Shown in pieces: positions 10,626 to 24,963 of a stretch of 64,000 nucleotides of DNA. This DNA comes from Flectonema sp. DT1601 (taxonomy: Eukaryota; Euglenozoa; Diplonemea; Diplonemida; Diplonemidae): the NCBI GenBank assembly GCA_964019425.1, contig OZ025867.1, forward strand, positions 248,001-312,000, in the 5' to 3' direction. Below the pieces are notes generated by a model that worked only from the letters and a program-made list of their open reading frames with translations, was not told the DNA's origin and made no database searches. Every line of letters begins with the position of its first letter. The first letter of the stretch is position 1. Position numbers and translations under genes: made by a program.

Positions 10626-13105
10626 ATGTTGCAGCGGGAGGATAGACCCTGCTGGAGATGTGAAGAACGATACCCTCCGGGACTGTTGTATATTCCGAAG
10701 CATTCAGTTATTGGATTGGTTGATAATTATTGTGTCACCTGTTGGTCGGATATGTATCACGGGGAACAGCCAATGAGTCTCTTTTCAGCCGTAGCACGTT
10801 TTCCACTCATCGGTCAAAACCCAGTTGAACTTAAAACCAACCTAACCAGAATAACATCTCGACAGCCTCTGGGATTACAATTTCACGGGAGAACTTCACT
10901 GATAAAGGATGTTCAACTACATGGACCGGGTTACAGAGCCGGACTCGAACCTGGCATGCGAATTGTAAAGATAGACGGTCACAGTGTAAATGGACCTTCC
11001 GAGATGAAGCAAATTGCAACAGGTAAAACCACCCTGGTTATAACAGTTAAATATGAAAGGGAAATTAAATGTACGAAATATTATCAAAAAATAGTAACGA
11101 TACCGGAAGTTGTTGGATCGTGTTTTGAAGTAGAATACTTTGATATTGACGATGATGTTATATTAGATTCCGCAACCTGTTCAAGAATTCTACACGTCTT
11201 TGAAAACACTAAAGCTGCTAGAATAGGTATCGTTCCTGGTATGAAACTACTAAGAAGTGTATCCACGTCTTGTGATGGCTCAATGACTGATAGAAGCCCT
11301 GCTCATACTGCCGTGTCTTCCTCCATCAGTGAAGGTACTGATTCTGATTGTACAGAACAATCACTCATTAGTACCATCAAAGTTCAGGTTCCATTGTTAA
11401 AAAGACAACGTGGAGTTATCAAAACTGTAGTCTGTTGGAGATTTTGTGTCAGACTTCTTGAACCAGTTGTGTATAACAATATAAAAACTGGTACCTCAAT
11501 AGTTGAATATTCTGATTTGGAATTAGGAAGTTTTAAAAATTTTAAAGAAGGTGATGTTGTTGATGTTTCGATTAGTATTTCTGTGACCAACTCAGAAACA
11601 ACAATAGTTGCTTTAAACCCTGTGTTGGTTAATATTTCACAACGAGATGTTTCAATTAACATCAGTGATATTCAGGCATTGCTTTCAGAACAGCAAAAAC
11701 AAGAACAGATATGTCAAATGTCAGTTTGTTGTGACGACATCTCAAAATGTCAAAGTGGAAATCACATCCCTGACACGAGACGCTTAATAAACATTACTGA
11801 AGTATCGACAGCTGAAAGGATGACGTACTACAAGTTTACAACTTATCCTTTTAAGTTTTTATATTTATCAGATTTGATGAGGCCTATCGATGTCGTAGTA
11901 GTACCTGATCCTTATTCTCAGAGTATTGTGTTTTGGATTGATGGTATTCGGCTTTCACCAGTTTCGTCAGTTCATTTATCTACAAGATTCATTCAAATAC
12001 CAGAACTTAAAAGGTGTATTCGTATTCCATGTGGTGGTGAAGCTGCTCAGACAGTATTAGAAAACCTCAAAGGCTTGTGTTTGTACTCTAGAGTTCACGT
12101 AAATATCGATGTACCGATATATAATTTACGTTTAAAAACTCCTTTTCGATTCACACCTGTTTCTGGAATCGTTGGAGAAGGTATTGTGAGACGTTGGTCT
12201 AAATACGGTTGCTTCCCGAAAGTACTCAGAGCTTGGGATATCCACAGCGATGTTGATTACCAAATTAAAACAACTCTCCACAATATGAGTCTCGAGTATG
12301 GTAATAATAATATTCCAATCGTTGAAGCGTATCACGGTTCTGGTGAACACAACATCATCAGTATTGCAAAAAATGGTTTTGACAAATCAAAGAGATGCGG
12401 TCAATTTCATGGAGCAGGTGAATATTTTGCAAAAAATCCTGTGGTATGATTTTTTTTGATTTTATTTTACTGCAACTAAAAGATAACAATCATTTTATTT
12501 TATAACACACAACACACACACAAAAACAGGAATCAAGCCAGTACTGTGCCGGAGGATGTTTTATGCTCTCATGTCTACTGCTGTTGGGTAACAAAGAAGA
12601 CCATGAAGACGTTGAGGACTACGGTATTTATGTTATGAAAAACAGAAATAAAAACGTTCAAGCCCTACCAAGATATCTAATTCAGTTTGATTCAACTCCT
12701 AGTCATGCTAATAAAGAATTAAGAGGCATGTTAAACCTTAATAGTGAACCATTATCGTTAATCTCTGCTCCGTATGAGTCTATGGCTATGGCAAGGATGA
12801 CTTGTTCAACGACGTTGCATTTATTGTTTAAACATTCGTATGATCTTTCTGATAAATCTAACGAACAAAAGAAGAAAGCAATCGAGGAATTGTTGTCGAA
12901 ATATTCACTTGGAATTTCAAACATTAAATTTGGTTATTGCAGTTCATTGGTGTTCCTCGATGATACCACACCTTGTAGTCAAATGGTCTTCTCTCGTTTA
13001 AACAAGTCTTCGATTAGGTTCTCAGACAATTGCTCACCAGAAGAAGCTCATATCAGAATACCCACTGAGGACGACTTTAAAATTCCTTCAGCACCTGTTT
13101 GGTAG
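10626..13105 (+). CDS. PDZ-domain PARP-family ADP-ribosyltransferase, 797 aa, two exons
   Basis: Exons 10626-12443 and 12530-13105 are joined across an 86-nt GT-AG intron that splits the catalytic domain. Residues 9-39 hold CWRC and CVTC pairs, a likely small zinc-binding module. A PDZ domain follows at about 71-143 (PLGLQFHGRT, then GYRAGLEPGMRIVKIDG). A long unassigned middle leads to a PARP catalytic domain at about 480-665. The NAD-binding His is H570 in AYHGSGEHN and the Tyr is Y600 in GAGEYFAKNP. The third position falls in LPRYLIQF, with no glutamate, which points to mono- rather than poly-ADP-ribosylation. About 130 extra residues follow the catalytic fold. No WGR, BRCT or macro domain is seen. 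The PDZ fusion would tether the enzyme to partners with PDZ-binding C-termini (inference). Confidence 0.8.
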
Positions 13106-13940
13106 GTTATTTATTTTATGTTGATGACTTTTTTTTCCCACTGTCGAGTTCTAGCTTTTTTTTTTTTTTTTTTTTGTCAGGGGAGATAGTTATCAACACT
13201 GTTTTTTTATCGGAAGAATTAAAATAACCCTCTTTCTCTAAATTAAATTAAACAAACCCCATTATTCTAACTAATTGGCATACCGAATATTTGATTATTT
13301 ACTACTTTAAAAAAAAAAATATGATCTGCTGCTTGTGGTATTGTGGTAGTGGCAAATTTTTGAATTTCCTCTCTTGTTCTCAACTCTTTGGATTCAAATT
13401 TCCAAAATTAATTTCTTGATCTTAAAAGGAAAAGCATCAAATTCCGATGAGTTTTATTACGAAATTCTCAACAGAAAAAAAATGTACACGAAAACAATTT
13501 TTTTTTTTTTTTTTTGGGGAGTCTCGTTTTAGGTTTTCATATTCCTCGTATTTGCGTTTTTTTTTGATGTTCCCTAACCTTTTGAATTCAATCGACGATC
13601 TGGATCACGAGATTTTGTTAGTGATGTAGAATTGTTGTTTTTGAGTCCTGCATCATGAAAAACTTGAGGATATTATGTTTTTTTTTTTTTTTTTTTTGTT
13701 CTTTTTCTTTTGCGAGAAATTCCTCCCCAAAAAAAGAAAATAACCAGCACTTATACAATGTGGCAACAGTTTACAACCTTCTTATCATCTTCATACTTAT
13801 TTCAACCAGGAAATGTTGAATGAGACTTCACTGCCAAGCAACGATTATTAGTAAAGAAGAGGGCGAGGATTATTTCTAATTTTTTTTTTTTTTTTTGTCC
13901 AGATCAGGTGTCCCCCCCTGTCTTTTCGTAAAAAAATGAA
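13106..13940. other. Intergenic, T-rich
   Basis: It contains many T and A homopolymers (13,156-13,176, 13,498-13,515, 13,678-13,697, 13,880-13,896) and no credible coding region. A T-run followed by GTCCAG at 13,897-13,902 lies about 40 nt before the next start codon. Confidence 0.5.
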
Positions 13941-16900
13941 ATGTTTTATAAAATGAAATTATTATGTTGGGTTGTGTTAATGATATTTGTGATCAGGGGA
14001 GGGACTACGAATACACAAACTCTAAGTTTGTCTCAGTCAGCGTCGATGACTTCACAAACGATTTCTTCATCAATTAGCTTACCGACAGCTACAGATACGG
14101 TGACTCTTTCTTTACCAACTTCGAGTGGGAGTTTGTCACTTCCTACGGGTATGGTTTATTTATTTTTATTATTTTAATGAACTCTGATTGTCTAAAACAA
14201 TAACAACAACAGGAACATCAACTGAGACTGTGTCTGTGAGCTTACCAACCACTTCTAATAGTCAGTCGGTTACGACTACGATTACATTATCGATACCGAC
14301 GGCATCAGAATCAGAGTCGAATTCGCTAACTGATTCCCTGTCTTTGCCGACTGCAACGGAGTCTGTGTCACTGTCTCTGCCAACAGGTAGTAAAAGTTTT
14401 AGTTCGAGTGTGAGTTGGTCTCTTCCAACAGGAACTGTTTCGATGACACTTCCAACTCTGACTGTTTCCTTTTCATTAACACCAGTGACAGCAACGAAGA
14501 GTTTAAGTATCAGAACCATCACTACGTCGTTTACTTTTTCAACTACGAAAGTAACTCCTTCTCTGACTTTGACATTTTCACTTCCCACAGCCACGGCGAG
14601 TCCTTCACATAGTTTGTCTGAAACCTTCTCAGAAACTAAAACAGATGAAGGTTATTATTATTATTCCGCTGTTGCTTATTCTAGTTCGAGTCCGAGTCTG
14701 GTTGATTTCCCTTCTGTTGTGGCTTTTCAAGAGGGTGTTCATGTCCGTGTTCGCATTCGACTGCTCGGTTCCCGAGTTGAGCGTTTTCAAGACGCTTATT
14801 TTAACATCAGTCGAGGATCTGCCGCAATCAAAGTTGTTGAATTGGATGCCGGGTGTAATGCTTCCGCAGCAACCAGCTCTGGTGTGTCTCTCTACGTTGA
14901 TCACTTGCAGGGAAGGCTGTACAATGAAAGTGCGACGACTGCAGAGAGAATTAGTGGTATGGATTATTGTTATAATAATGTGGTGTTCCGATTCAATATT
15001 TAAAACAAACAGATACTAATGTCCTACACGACACTGTTTATACTACAATACCAATGCCAGTTCTACCCCTCAGTGAGGAGAATCGATTGTATGCAATATG
15101 TTTCAGACCTTGTGAAGCATGTCAATTTGAGCTTGGAAATGTATCAACTATCTACAACATTACGAGGTCACCAGTGAGTTGGCAGGTGAATTCTCCAGGT
15201 GTGATTAGCAACTAATTTTATTGTAAATATTAAAAAAAAAGTAAATCAACAACAACCCAAAACAGGTCTTAATAACACATATGAAGGTGGGAATATTCAG
15301 TTGAAAATATCACTTGATGACGTCGTTTGGAATGATTGGAATCAAAGCACTCCGACAACATATTTAAGTAACGATCCAATTGTTGGAGATCGACTAAAAC
15401 TTGTACCATTCGGTAAGACATGCGTCAGTGATAGAATCCACAACAGAATCCACGACAACATCGCATCGTCAGGAGAGCACTCCAGCGGTCTGACAAGTGA
15501 TATAAACGGTCCCGTGACGTTACATAAACCTACACAATTCTCAACACAAAACAATACTTATGCCTGGATTGTGTTACCTTCAGTAGGAGTGTATTCTGTG
15601 TGTATGGACTTGTTGTCTGATAGGTCTCCTGATTACTACTACAGCAGATATCCTGTTTGGAGGTTTATAAAACACCATCACGGTGGTGGTGATGGAGGGG
15701 ATAATATTACGAGTCTTTATACTCCTCTTGAAACGGTTCCTTCAAAGTATTCTCGGATTAAAATAACTTCTGAACCTGGAAGTTATATTCAAATCCCAAT
15801 TAGTATAAATACCAACTTATGGCCAAGGATGGTACTTCGTGATGGTGATTTCTTTCATGGTATTGGTATTCGGATTGCTATCGGATCTCCTAATTGTTTT
15901 TATCCAGTTATTTCTTCATTGTATTTCTCAACTGGATTGCTATCTACGAGTGGAACAACAGGACAGTCGAGGTTATTCATACCAAATGAATACACCACAT
16001 TCACTCTATGTCTTCAAGACGATATTAGTCAGGTAATCACCCAGCAATGGCATAGCGTCGGTTTTATTAATGTCGTCGATAACCTATTTATGAATACTTC
16101 ATTTTCTCTGAGTGATTACAGAGCAGAAACTTTAGCATTGGTCACTTTACGAAAAGACTCTTCTATTGATATTTTATCTATTAAATTAGTATCAGCTGGT
16201 CATCCTTCAGGTTGCTATGACGGTGGTGTTGAAGAAGTAGTTTCCAACAACTTCAGAGGAACTCCTCAAACTGTTTTTTTTGATCTTCTCCTCCCTCGAT
16301 ATTCACATTCTGGTTATCTATTCTGCTACAGAATCTCCGACAAGATTAACAATTGGTACACAGCATCGAATTACTTTACTAACGATAGGAGACTTGCTGT
16401 TACGGGTTTGTTTCATTTTTTTTGTTTGAGTTTTTCTTTATTACAGCAGCCTAAAGTAGGTGAATAATAAAAAGAAGAAAAAAAAAACAGCCTCCCCTCA
16501 GATTAGATTGCAGTGGTCTGATAAGCGAGTAGGAACCTGGAGTGTGGTTGAAGTAATTTCAAGTGGAAACATCCTAACAACTGATGACAAGTTTTATATC
16601 GTACCTGTGAACTCGTCAGTTCATTGCGGAGATACATTACTCGCGACTGTTTATGACCAGCCTTTTAAGAGTCTTTCTCCTGACGTGAGAGATTCTACAG
16701 GACATGTTACGAGTCGTAACAAAGTGTATATCCTTCTCCAAAACCCAGGACTTCCTTTTATCGATGACATACACGGTTGGAGAGTCTGCTATAAACAAGT
16801 TGGATTAAACCCTTTGGAGATTGGGATTTCAACCCCGGGGGAAATTCAGTCTCCAGTCGGACTCGAACTGGTCATTGAAACATACCATGTATCTAGAGCT

Positions 16901-19900
16901 GCTTTATACTTAGGAGGTGTTGTTCACAGAATGACAGTAGTGTCGCAGGCTGCTGTTTTGGACAGCAGAGTCGGAAGGAATGAAATGAAATTGACGTCAG
17001 GAAAGTGTCACAACAGCGCAATTGGAAGGTCTCACAGAACAGACCTGGACAGTACTGAAACGAATAATGGAGCCTCTCTTACTACTGTTTATATGAATGT
17101 AGAACTTCCTCAGAATCAATCTGGTAAGGTAATAATTTGTTTTCGATATCACTACTCAAATAATTGGTATGAATTCCCTCAACACGTTACTCTCACACCT
17201 CGAAATACATTCACATCAAACACTGTAGTGAACCAACGCTACCATATCGATAGTTTACTTAGTATTAAACTAACTAGCACACAACACGACATTGATCCAC
17301 AAAGAGATTATGTTTTATTTATACCATGGAAACAGAGTTGTATACCTTCTGTTGTGGAAACGTCGTTAATTGGTAGGTCAGTTTTAAGTCTTAAATCTGA
17401 ATGGCCAGGAAGGAGAGTGGCTTTTGCGACTCTCTATCTCGACAAACAGAATGTAAATATCACCAGTCAAGTAAATAAGAAATTAAGAATCTGTTTAATG
17501 GTTTATGGAATGAAATCTTTAATTGACGTTAGTATTCATCCGTTGAGTGACGATGTGGTGATCGTGGAATCACTTATTAAGAATATTATCATCCCGACAG
17601 TATATGATGTTAGTCTTTCTGGGGGTTCGATTCTTAGTAGTCCTCCTCAGGTTCGTTTTGTAGTATCAACAAAAATAGATAACGTCTTTATTGGATCAAA
17701 TAAAGGGGATGTGGCAATGATGATTCCCCATACCTCGATATGTTTATATTACAACGATGCTTCGTTTGCGACGTTGGCGATTTCTCCTTCTGGTGTTCGA
17801 TCAAATTTCATAACCGGAACTATGCCTACCGACATGGGATTGTATAAGCTGTGTCTGTACTCGTTTTCAATGGGAACTTGGTTTATGCCTTTGCAACCTC
17901 TTACTCTCCGAGAACCTGATGTAGTTTTTACTTCTCAGATGTCGAATTTTTCACGAATTTCCCTGAATAGCTACTCGGCGGATTTTTCTATTTCTCAGAT
18001 TTATTGGATCCTCTCTGGAGGTGACTGTCTTGGGAATACGCGAATGGGAACATATTCTCTGTTGGTCAGCAACGTTACCAAATATGAAGCAGAATTACAA
18101 TCAGGTTTAGAACTTGCTTCGGGAGAATATAAATTATGTGTCAAAGGAAGGATTAAGCTTTCATCTGTAGACACTGCTCAGGTAGCAGTACACCTTCCAA
18201 CGTACAGTAAATATGTGAGGATTGAAGTACCTTTTTCAGAAGTGTTTCTTTCTATTGACAACATTCCGACATATCAAATAACAGTTCCAGAAACGACTAT
18301 TGGAGAAACCATCTCTGTGGCAGTATCAGCGAGAGATAAGGTGACAGGAACAGTTATAAGATCGTTAGGTGATTCTGTTCACATTATTTCAAGTAGTCCA
18401 GCTCTTAAACTAATCACCACATCTGATACTCGTCTATCTGAGGGTAGAGTTCTATTAAAGATATCTGTTTTATCTAAATGTTCACAATGCACATTAACAT
18501 TATCATGTGGTGTTGGTATTCAATCACAACAGTTGACTATAAGAACTGAGTCAGAAGCTAATCATTTACAGATAGCACCACTCAATGTGATAAGAGCGAG
18601 TGTGAGTGTCTTCCCTCCGATGGTTAGTATGGGTCAGGTCTCAAATACTGCGATAGTTTACTTTGGAGAAGTAATTCCTGTACTGGTGTATGCCTCCCCT
18701 ACGGTAGAGATTAACTGGGGTAGTGTGCTCGCAAATAACAGTAAGGATCCAGCTGTTGGGTTAGGTTGTAATCCAGGACCTTGTTATTCATTAAGAAATC
18801 ACGTTACTCAAAACAAACTCACCTTCTCCCTCTCTCTTGACGATACATCGCACAACAGTTATATGGATTCAACAGTTGATGCTGTTGTTGAGACTGGAAT
18901 CATTCAAGGTCTTTCGTATGCTTTCCGAGTAAGCTGCAGAAAACCGCACCGGCTCGATGCCGGGAAGGGTCATTTTTTTTTGGTACCGAATATTAGGAGC
19001 CTAATCCAAAATATAACACTAAGAGACGCTAATGGTATTCTGATACGCCACTGTAAATCAGCATTTGCGAAATTATATTGCACCGCAACCAGCGGGTACG
19101 CAGGTGACGTTCATTGTGAAGGACAACTTCAAAATGGTGTCGGAGAGCTGTACATTTGGGGGACTAAAGATGGAGTAGCAAACTTTCACATTCACACGGA
19201 CAACATCATCAGCAACACCGTTTCTGCAACAATACAAAGCTTTACGAACAGACACATTGTTGTTTCTCAGACAAATAAAAACTACACCGGTCGGTCATTC
19301 ATCTCTGAGAGACTTGACTTCTCAATTAGTTTGATGACACAATCGGGTACTTCAGCACTCTCAGAAGGAGAGCTACGAGTGTTTCTAATTCCTGACAATC
19401 CAGCGGTGGCAGTTGGAAAGTCGAGTATCATATCTGTTTTGAATAATGTTAACAACAGTCATACATTCCAGAATGGGGAAGTTAATATCTCAATAGCGAT
19501 AATGCAGAGATGTGATGGTTGTAATTTGTTATTCGTAGCTCTAACAGCTGAGGAGAGTGTACGAAGTAGGTTGCCACTTTCTATAGTCGCAGATCCAACA
19601 CAGCAGTTTGTCTTTAAATGGTTTCCTGCTATGCCCGTCATAGGAGTTGGTCAATCGTTAGTATTCACGGCAGTTGTTGAATCCAGTTTGGAGATCATCA
19701 CCTCTCACATCAATGACATTACTGCCACCCTTACTCTTGTTTCACCTTCAAATGTCAATAAAATTGTCGTCGTGTCCCGGATTCGAACTTCACGTGTTTT
19801 ATTTAATGTGTCAATACCAGAAGCATCAGAGTGGATTTGTAAACAAGATCCATGTAATATAGAAGCAAACATTACAACTAAGTTTGGGGATGTTGTGTCT

Positions 19901-22900
19901 CCGTTGCAGTCGATTGTGGTGTTGTCGCATTCTCCGATTGTAAACAATTTTATATTAGTTCAGAATAGTGATAATTTACGATACTCTAGAGCCACTGATA
20001 CCTTCACTGCTAACGCAAATGAAGAAGTTTATTTGATAATTCATGGAGTAGATCAAAATGGGAACTTAGTAGGGAATTCACTCACGCCAATATCAATGCA
20101 GCTACTATCACAAACGTCTGCTAATATTATTGAGTTGTTAGGTGTTGGGATTGGATCGAATAGCTTATTACCATCACACAGAACATTGGTTAAAGGAATT
20201 ACAAGATTCGATTTCATACTAAGCCGTGGTTGTGGTACATCAGGATCACCAGAGCAACCATGTCGAATACTGTTCTCAAACAACATAACAAACACCTCAC
20301 TTGAGATTAAAATATTAGCACATGGAACCCCTGTTGGTATCTTTCCTATTCCTAAACTCCCAACGACATTCATGCAAAGTGAACATCACATTCCTTTATT
20401 GTTATTTACAACATACAACTCACTAATACCATTCCCTGATGTGAAATATGAAATAAACATTACAGATAGCACTCGATCTTTTGATATGTCTGTTGGTAAA
20501 GAACTGATTGAAACATCTGATTCTGGAATTAGAATACAAAAAACCAAAAGTCACTGTATTATATATTCTGAACTACCACGAGTTTTATCGGTGACTATTT
20601 CTTACTTAAAACTTCTGTTGACTTTTGATGTGACTTGGGATAACCGACCCTCTGGTGTGTCGTTCAAGATTCTTAATAATATTCCTGTGAATGCCTCCAG
20701 TCGTTGGATTGTTCGACATCCGGAATCAAGGTTTTTGTTGTTACAACCATCTTCTGTTGATTTTATTTTTTCTGATCTATCTCAGACGTCATCGATACCG
20801 ATTGGGTCATCCTTTCCATTAATGTTCAGAGTACTGGATTCATCAGGAGATGTAGCATCTTCATCAAATCAATTCGTTTTTATTAAGATTCTATCTGGCA
20901 ATGACCCAGCTTCTCCAGAATATGAAATGCTCGTCAACTCTGTGAATCTGAGATCACCAATAAACTTTAAAGGTGAACTCTCTGTTAATATAACATTTAC
21001 AAGGCATTGTACAAAGTGTAAAGTTGTTGTCATATATTTTGGTGATGAAATTGGGATATCACTGAATGACAGAGTTCAGGTGTTAGGAGTTTTCAACATT
21101 GGAACCAACCAGGAGACTATAAATGAACACATCGCTCTATCAGGCTGGAATGCTATTCCTTCAATTATGGCAGCAGGACAGTACTACAATGTCAGTCTTC
21201 ATAGTGTGTTCATATCAGGTAATGCTGTTCTTCGATTGTCTTCGATCAGTAGTCAGGTTATCGTTAACGGAGTGTCTCTGTCTCCAACTCCTCATATTTC
21301 TATTTCAGCTGATTTCTACGTGTCTGGTTCGGTCTTATTTTTCAAGTTTACATCATCTTGCATCAATTGCACTGTGACACTATTACACTCAAGATCTGAT
21401 CAGTTTCAAGTTCAATCCCCTCCCATAGAGATTTTTAATGCTAATAATAGATTTTTTAGCGTTTCAGATCCTGCAAGTCGGATTGTTATAAGCAGAGAGT
21501 CACCAATGTGGGGACATCCTGGTGAGGTATTTTGTTTTAAGATACAAGCTGTTACGTTTGGTGGCAGCCCTGACATGTTCTTCAAAGAGAGGATAGTGAT
21601 ATATCACCCGAGTGTCATAGACTTCTGGGAGGCCACAGATTTCACAGGAGGTGTAGCCTACCTGTTTATAAAACTCGTGAGAGTTTGCAGAGTTAATTGT
21701 GTCATCAAAGTCAGAGCATCTGGTCTTCCGAGAGAGGGGATCGATCTAAATGATTATTTCATTCCAAAACCGGAACTTGTTGTGATATCGCAAGTTCAAT
21801 TCCCTCAGCAGGAGATTTTTTGTATTGTAGGGAACCCATTGCTGCTTAATATGAGTTTCTATGATAGTTGGAATGATGAAGTTGAGTTTGAGCATCTTCT
21901 AATCACTCATCACAGTATCGACATTTCACACTTTGATATAACGTCTTACGGATCGTGTGACGTTAGTTCTGAACTTACAGGTCAGGGGATCGTTGTTGTG
22001 TCACAGCAAAATTGCTTTGTGAAGATTCGTTTTATTATTTCTATATCTGTGAGAAATGCAACCGGTGATCGAGCTGTGTCGCATAAGATAAATACTAACT
22101 ATGTTTCGGTTTATTTTAAGTTAGAATCTGCCGTCTTGTCTGATATTTCATTGGAAAACACCACCACAGGCAACTCCATCACAAACGATTCCACTCTCAC
22201 CTTCATTAGTTCTGAACAATTATTCATCAATATCTCGTCATGGCATCACTCTGATTTGTTAAACTTAGAGCGTGGGGTTAGTCTTTTTAAGACTGTCCAG
22301 TTCGATCCTGAGTATCGGATTATATTCGCAAATTCCAATGGTATTCAAACTGACTACTACGGGAATGCAGTAATTGTGATAGGTCCGAATTCGTACACCG
22401 GAGAACGAATTACTGTAACGAGAAGCGGAGCATCACAAATGTTCATTAATTTACGAAGAACAATTCAAGAAGTGAAGAGTATAGTAGTCAGGCAACCCAA
22501 ATACCGACTTCGGCAATATTGGTTTCCGCTGTCGTTAACACCTGCAGGATACCCGCTACTTGTTATTAACGTTACGCACTTCTTTGATCAACAAACAGGT
22601 TTTGTGTTCGTTAAGGAACTTCCTGTTTCAAATTTCGTGTCAACTTTGAGTGGTGTTACGTTGGCAATCGAAGGTTCGAATCCTGAATCGGTTGTTTTTT
22701 CAAAATTTGTACTGAGGGACAGTCCGAATGAAAGACTGTACGGAGGTTATGCCAGACGGTATGTCCACGATGATCCCAACTTGATTGTGGCTGTTACGGG
22801 AAAGACATACTCGATAGGCGTTGATGTAGAACTCAAGGAGGGGAATGTTATATCTGCTAATGACTTGGGCTTGCGGATATGTCTTGAGCTGGTCAGTGAA

Positions 22901-24391
22901 ATGTATTGCTCAGAAAGCCCAAACTTTGGAGTTATTCAAAATGTTCAATTTCCTTACACCGATACCGCCAGTGTCGGCACAATATTATTCGCTGCTTCCA
23001 ACAGCATTGAAATCTTGAATGATGAAACATCTAAAATTATGTTCGAATCCATTGTTAACCCTGAAGCGATAGCACTAGAAGTTTATGAGGAGTTCACGAA
23101 GTCTGTGATACCAATAACAATTCAACAATCGAATAAATATTTATTAAATTGGGTTATTAATGAAGAGATAATAATAAAAATAAACTCAATCGATGTAAAC
23201 TATCAAAAAGTTGTATCGAGTTGGAAAGGGTCATCAAGTAGTCTTTATTTAAATAATTCAGAGATAACTGTGGGTGGAAGTGAACCGATCCACAAAACTG
23301 ACTTCACAGTTAAGATGGACCCTGCAGCTGAATTTACTGTGAGAGTATCACAGCCTGGAATGTATCAGTATGTGGTTCCGACATTTCCATTTTTCAGTAA
23401 GACAACAATCATAGTATTGTATGCTAGTCAGCCTCGTGAATTAGTGTATCTGGGACCGACAGAAATCAATTTCAACTCATCTTACACAAATATTCCCTTT
23501 CAAGTTATTGATGAGGGTGGCAATCCTGTGACAACCCTTCCTCAACAATCATATATTAACATAACACACTGGAGTACCCCTCATGTAGAATCTTTGTTGT
23601 TTGCATTTAATGTCGTTAATGTTAGTGAAGATGTCACATCCGAATTCTTAGTATCGTTCAAAGTGATTGGGATTCCGATATTACCTCCACATGAGTGTAC
23701 TTTGCATGCTGCTCTGTACTACTCAAGAGGTGGATCAGTTGTGGTAAGTGGAGTTGAAATCCTCACAGTTTTGTATAACGACACCGACAACATCTCTCCT
23801 GTTATATCAGAGAGTGAATCGTCTCCCATCAAAGTTACAGTAACAGGAAGTATCTCTTCGTTCAATAAGTTGTATTTTCAAAAAACTGTTTCTGCCGCAG
23901 TTGGATTACGTCAGCAAACCATTGTCATAAAGAGGGTGTGTTCTCCTCTTGGAGATTGTGTAGCTCCTCAACAAAGCGACTCGTCTCGTCGTCAGGTAAT
24001 AGTCAGCACAACTGACAACACAGATGTTGTTTTTACTATTGTGTTATCTCCCAAATTCGATTCTGTCCCAGGTGAAATTTTCAGTCGAACATTATCATCG
24101 GTTGTTGAGTTGTTAACGAGTACTTTTGCGTCTTGTATTTCTGAGGGAATCTGTTCGGAGGGTTTGGCATCTCTCGGACCGTCTTCGTTTGTGTCATCGG
24201 ATTCAGGTCCGTTTACAATTACGTCGACAGTTGTTTTTAATCCAACTGGACAGACTGAATCACCACATCCAAATAAGTTAACTGTGACCGTTACCGAGTC
24301 TATTCACTATTATGAAATTCAGCAAGAGAGTAGTGCTGATTATTTACAACAGTCTGTTGTTGTGTTTGTTGTTCTCTTAGCTTTGTTATAA
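13941..24391 (+). CDS. Giant mucin-like, GPI-anchored-type surface protein, about 3392 aa, five exons
   Basis: The model joins 13941-14148, 14213-14956, 15013-15198, 15266-16405 and 16491-24391. All junctions are GT-AG and frame-preserving (introns 64, 56, 67 and 85 nt). The N-terminus is a signal peptide (MKLLCWVVLMIFVIRGG, from 13941 or 13953). Residues about 24-215 are a Ser/Thr/Pro mucin-like region with repeated SLPT units, probably O-glycosylated. The following 3100 residues are beta-rich with many N-glycosylation sequons. A module recurs in which a hydrophobic strand carries a Cys pair: LSKCSQCTLTL, MQRCDGCNLLF, TRHCTKCKVVV, TSSCINCTVTL, RVCRVNCVIKV. This suggests tandem Ig-like or cadherin-like domains. 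The C-terminus ends in a hydrophobic run (VVVFVVLLALL) with no cytoplasmic tail, as in GPI-anchor signals. I recognise no named family. Adhesion or coat function is inference. The last 0.12 kb of the coding sequence is duplicated 4 kb downstream. Confidence 0.75.
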
Positions 24392-24485
24392 TCGGCCGAT
24401 TAGTTAGTTTTGATCAGTTAACTATTATCCATTTACACCTTTCTGTTCATTTACTTATCTGCGTTATATCAACAATCTATCTTAC
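24268..24485 (+). repeat. Duplicated 3' end of the giant surface gene, copy 1 (218 bp)
   Basis: It spans the last 41 codons, the stop and about 95 bp of 3' flank. It is nearly identical to 28,253-28,463 apart from a 5-bp and a 2-bp length difference. This copy is in place at the intact gene. Confidence 0.9.
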
Positions 24486-24963
24486 GGTAGTTGACAGTTG
24501 TTTTCAGAGTTTTTGATCTGTTGTTAGTGGTTTAAAGTATTTCTGTTGACAGGTTTCTGAAAGCCGTGACACCACAACGTCGTGTCTAGTTAGAAGAGGT
24601 TTGGAACTGGAGTCACCGGTCGATCTGGATGAATATCCAATCCACTGTTTCTTAGCACATCGTGATCCTCACCTCGTGATACAGGTTCAAATAACGCAAG
24701 CAGATTTGTGCCCTTTTATTTATTGCCCTGCGCAACGCGCCTAGGATGTGTATCCAGTTACTGATTGGTCAACTATGGATACTATACATAATTCTTTACA
24801 TCTCCTTCTGTTTTGAGACAGAAACTTGATCGTTAAGCACCTTTAGTTCTAATCACGGTCCATGCAATACGGAGTTACAATGGAATTTCTGGGGTAATTC
24901 ACAGCTAGCAAGGCAAAAGTGAAATTTTGAAACTGGTTGGGTGTTAGGCCTGAAAAAAAAGAA
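24486..24963. other. Unassigned left part of the retroelement island
   Basis: No coding region or repeat was recognised. A GTTGACAGGTTT motif at 24,545 resembles the GTTTGACAGGTTT before the methyltransferase gene at 31,431, which may mark the original downstream flank of the surface gene. Confidence 0.35.
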
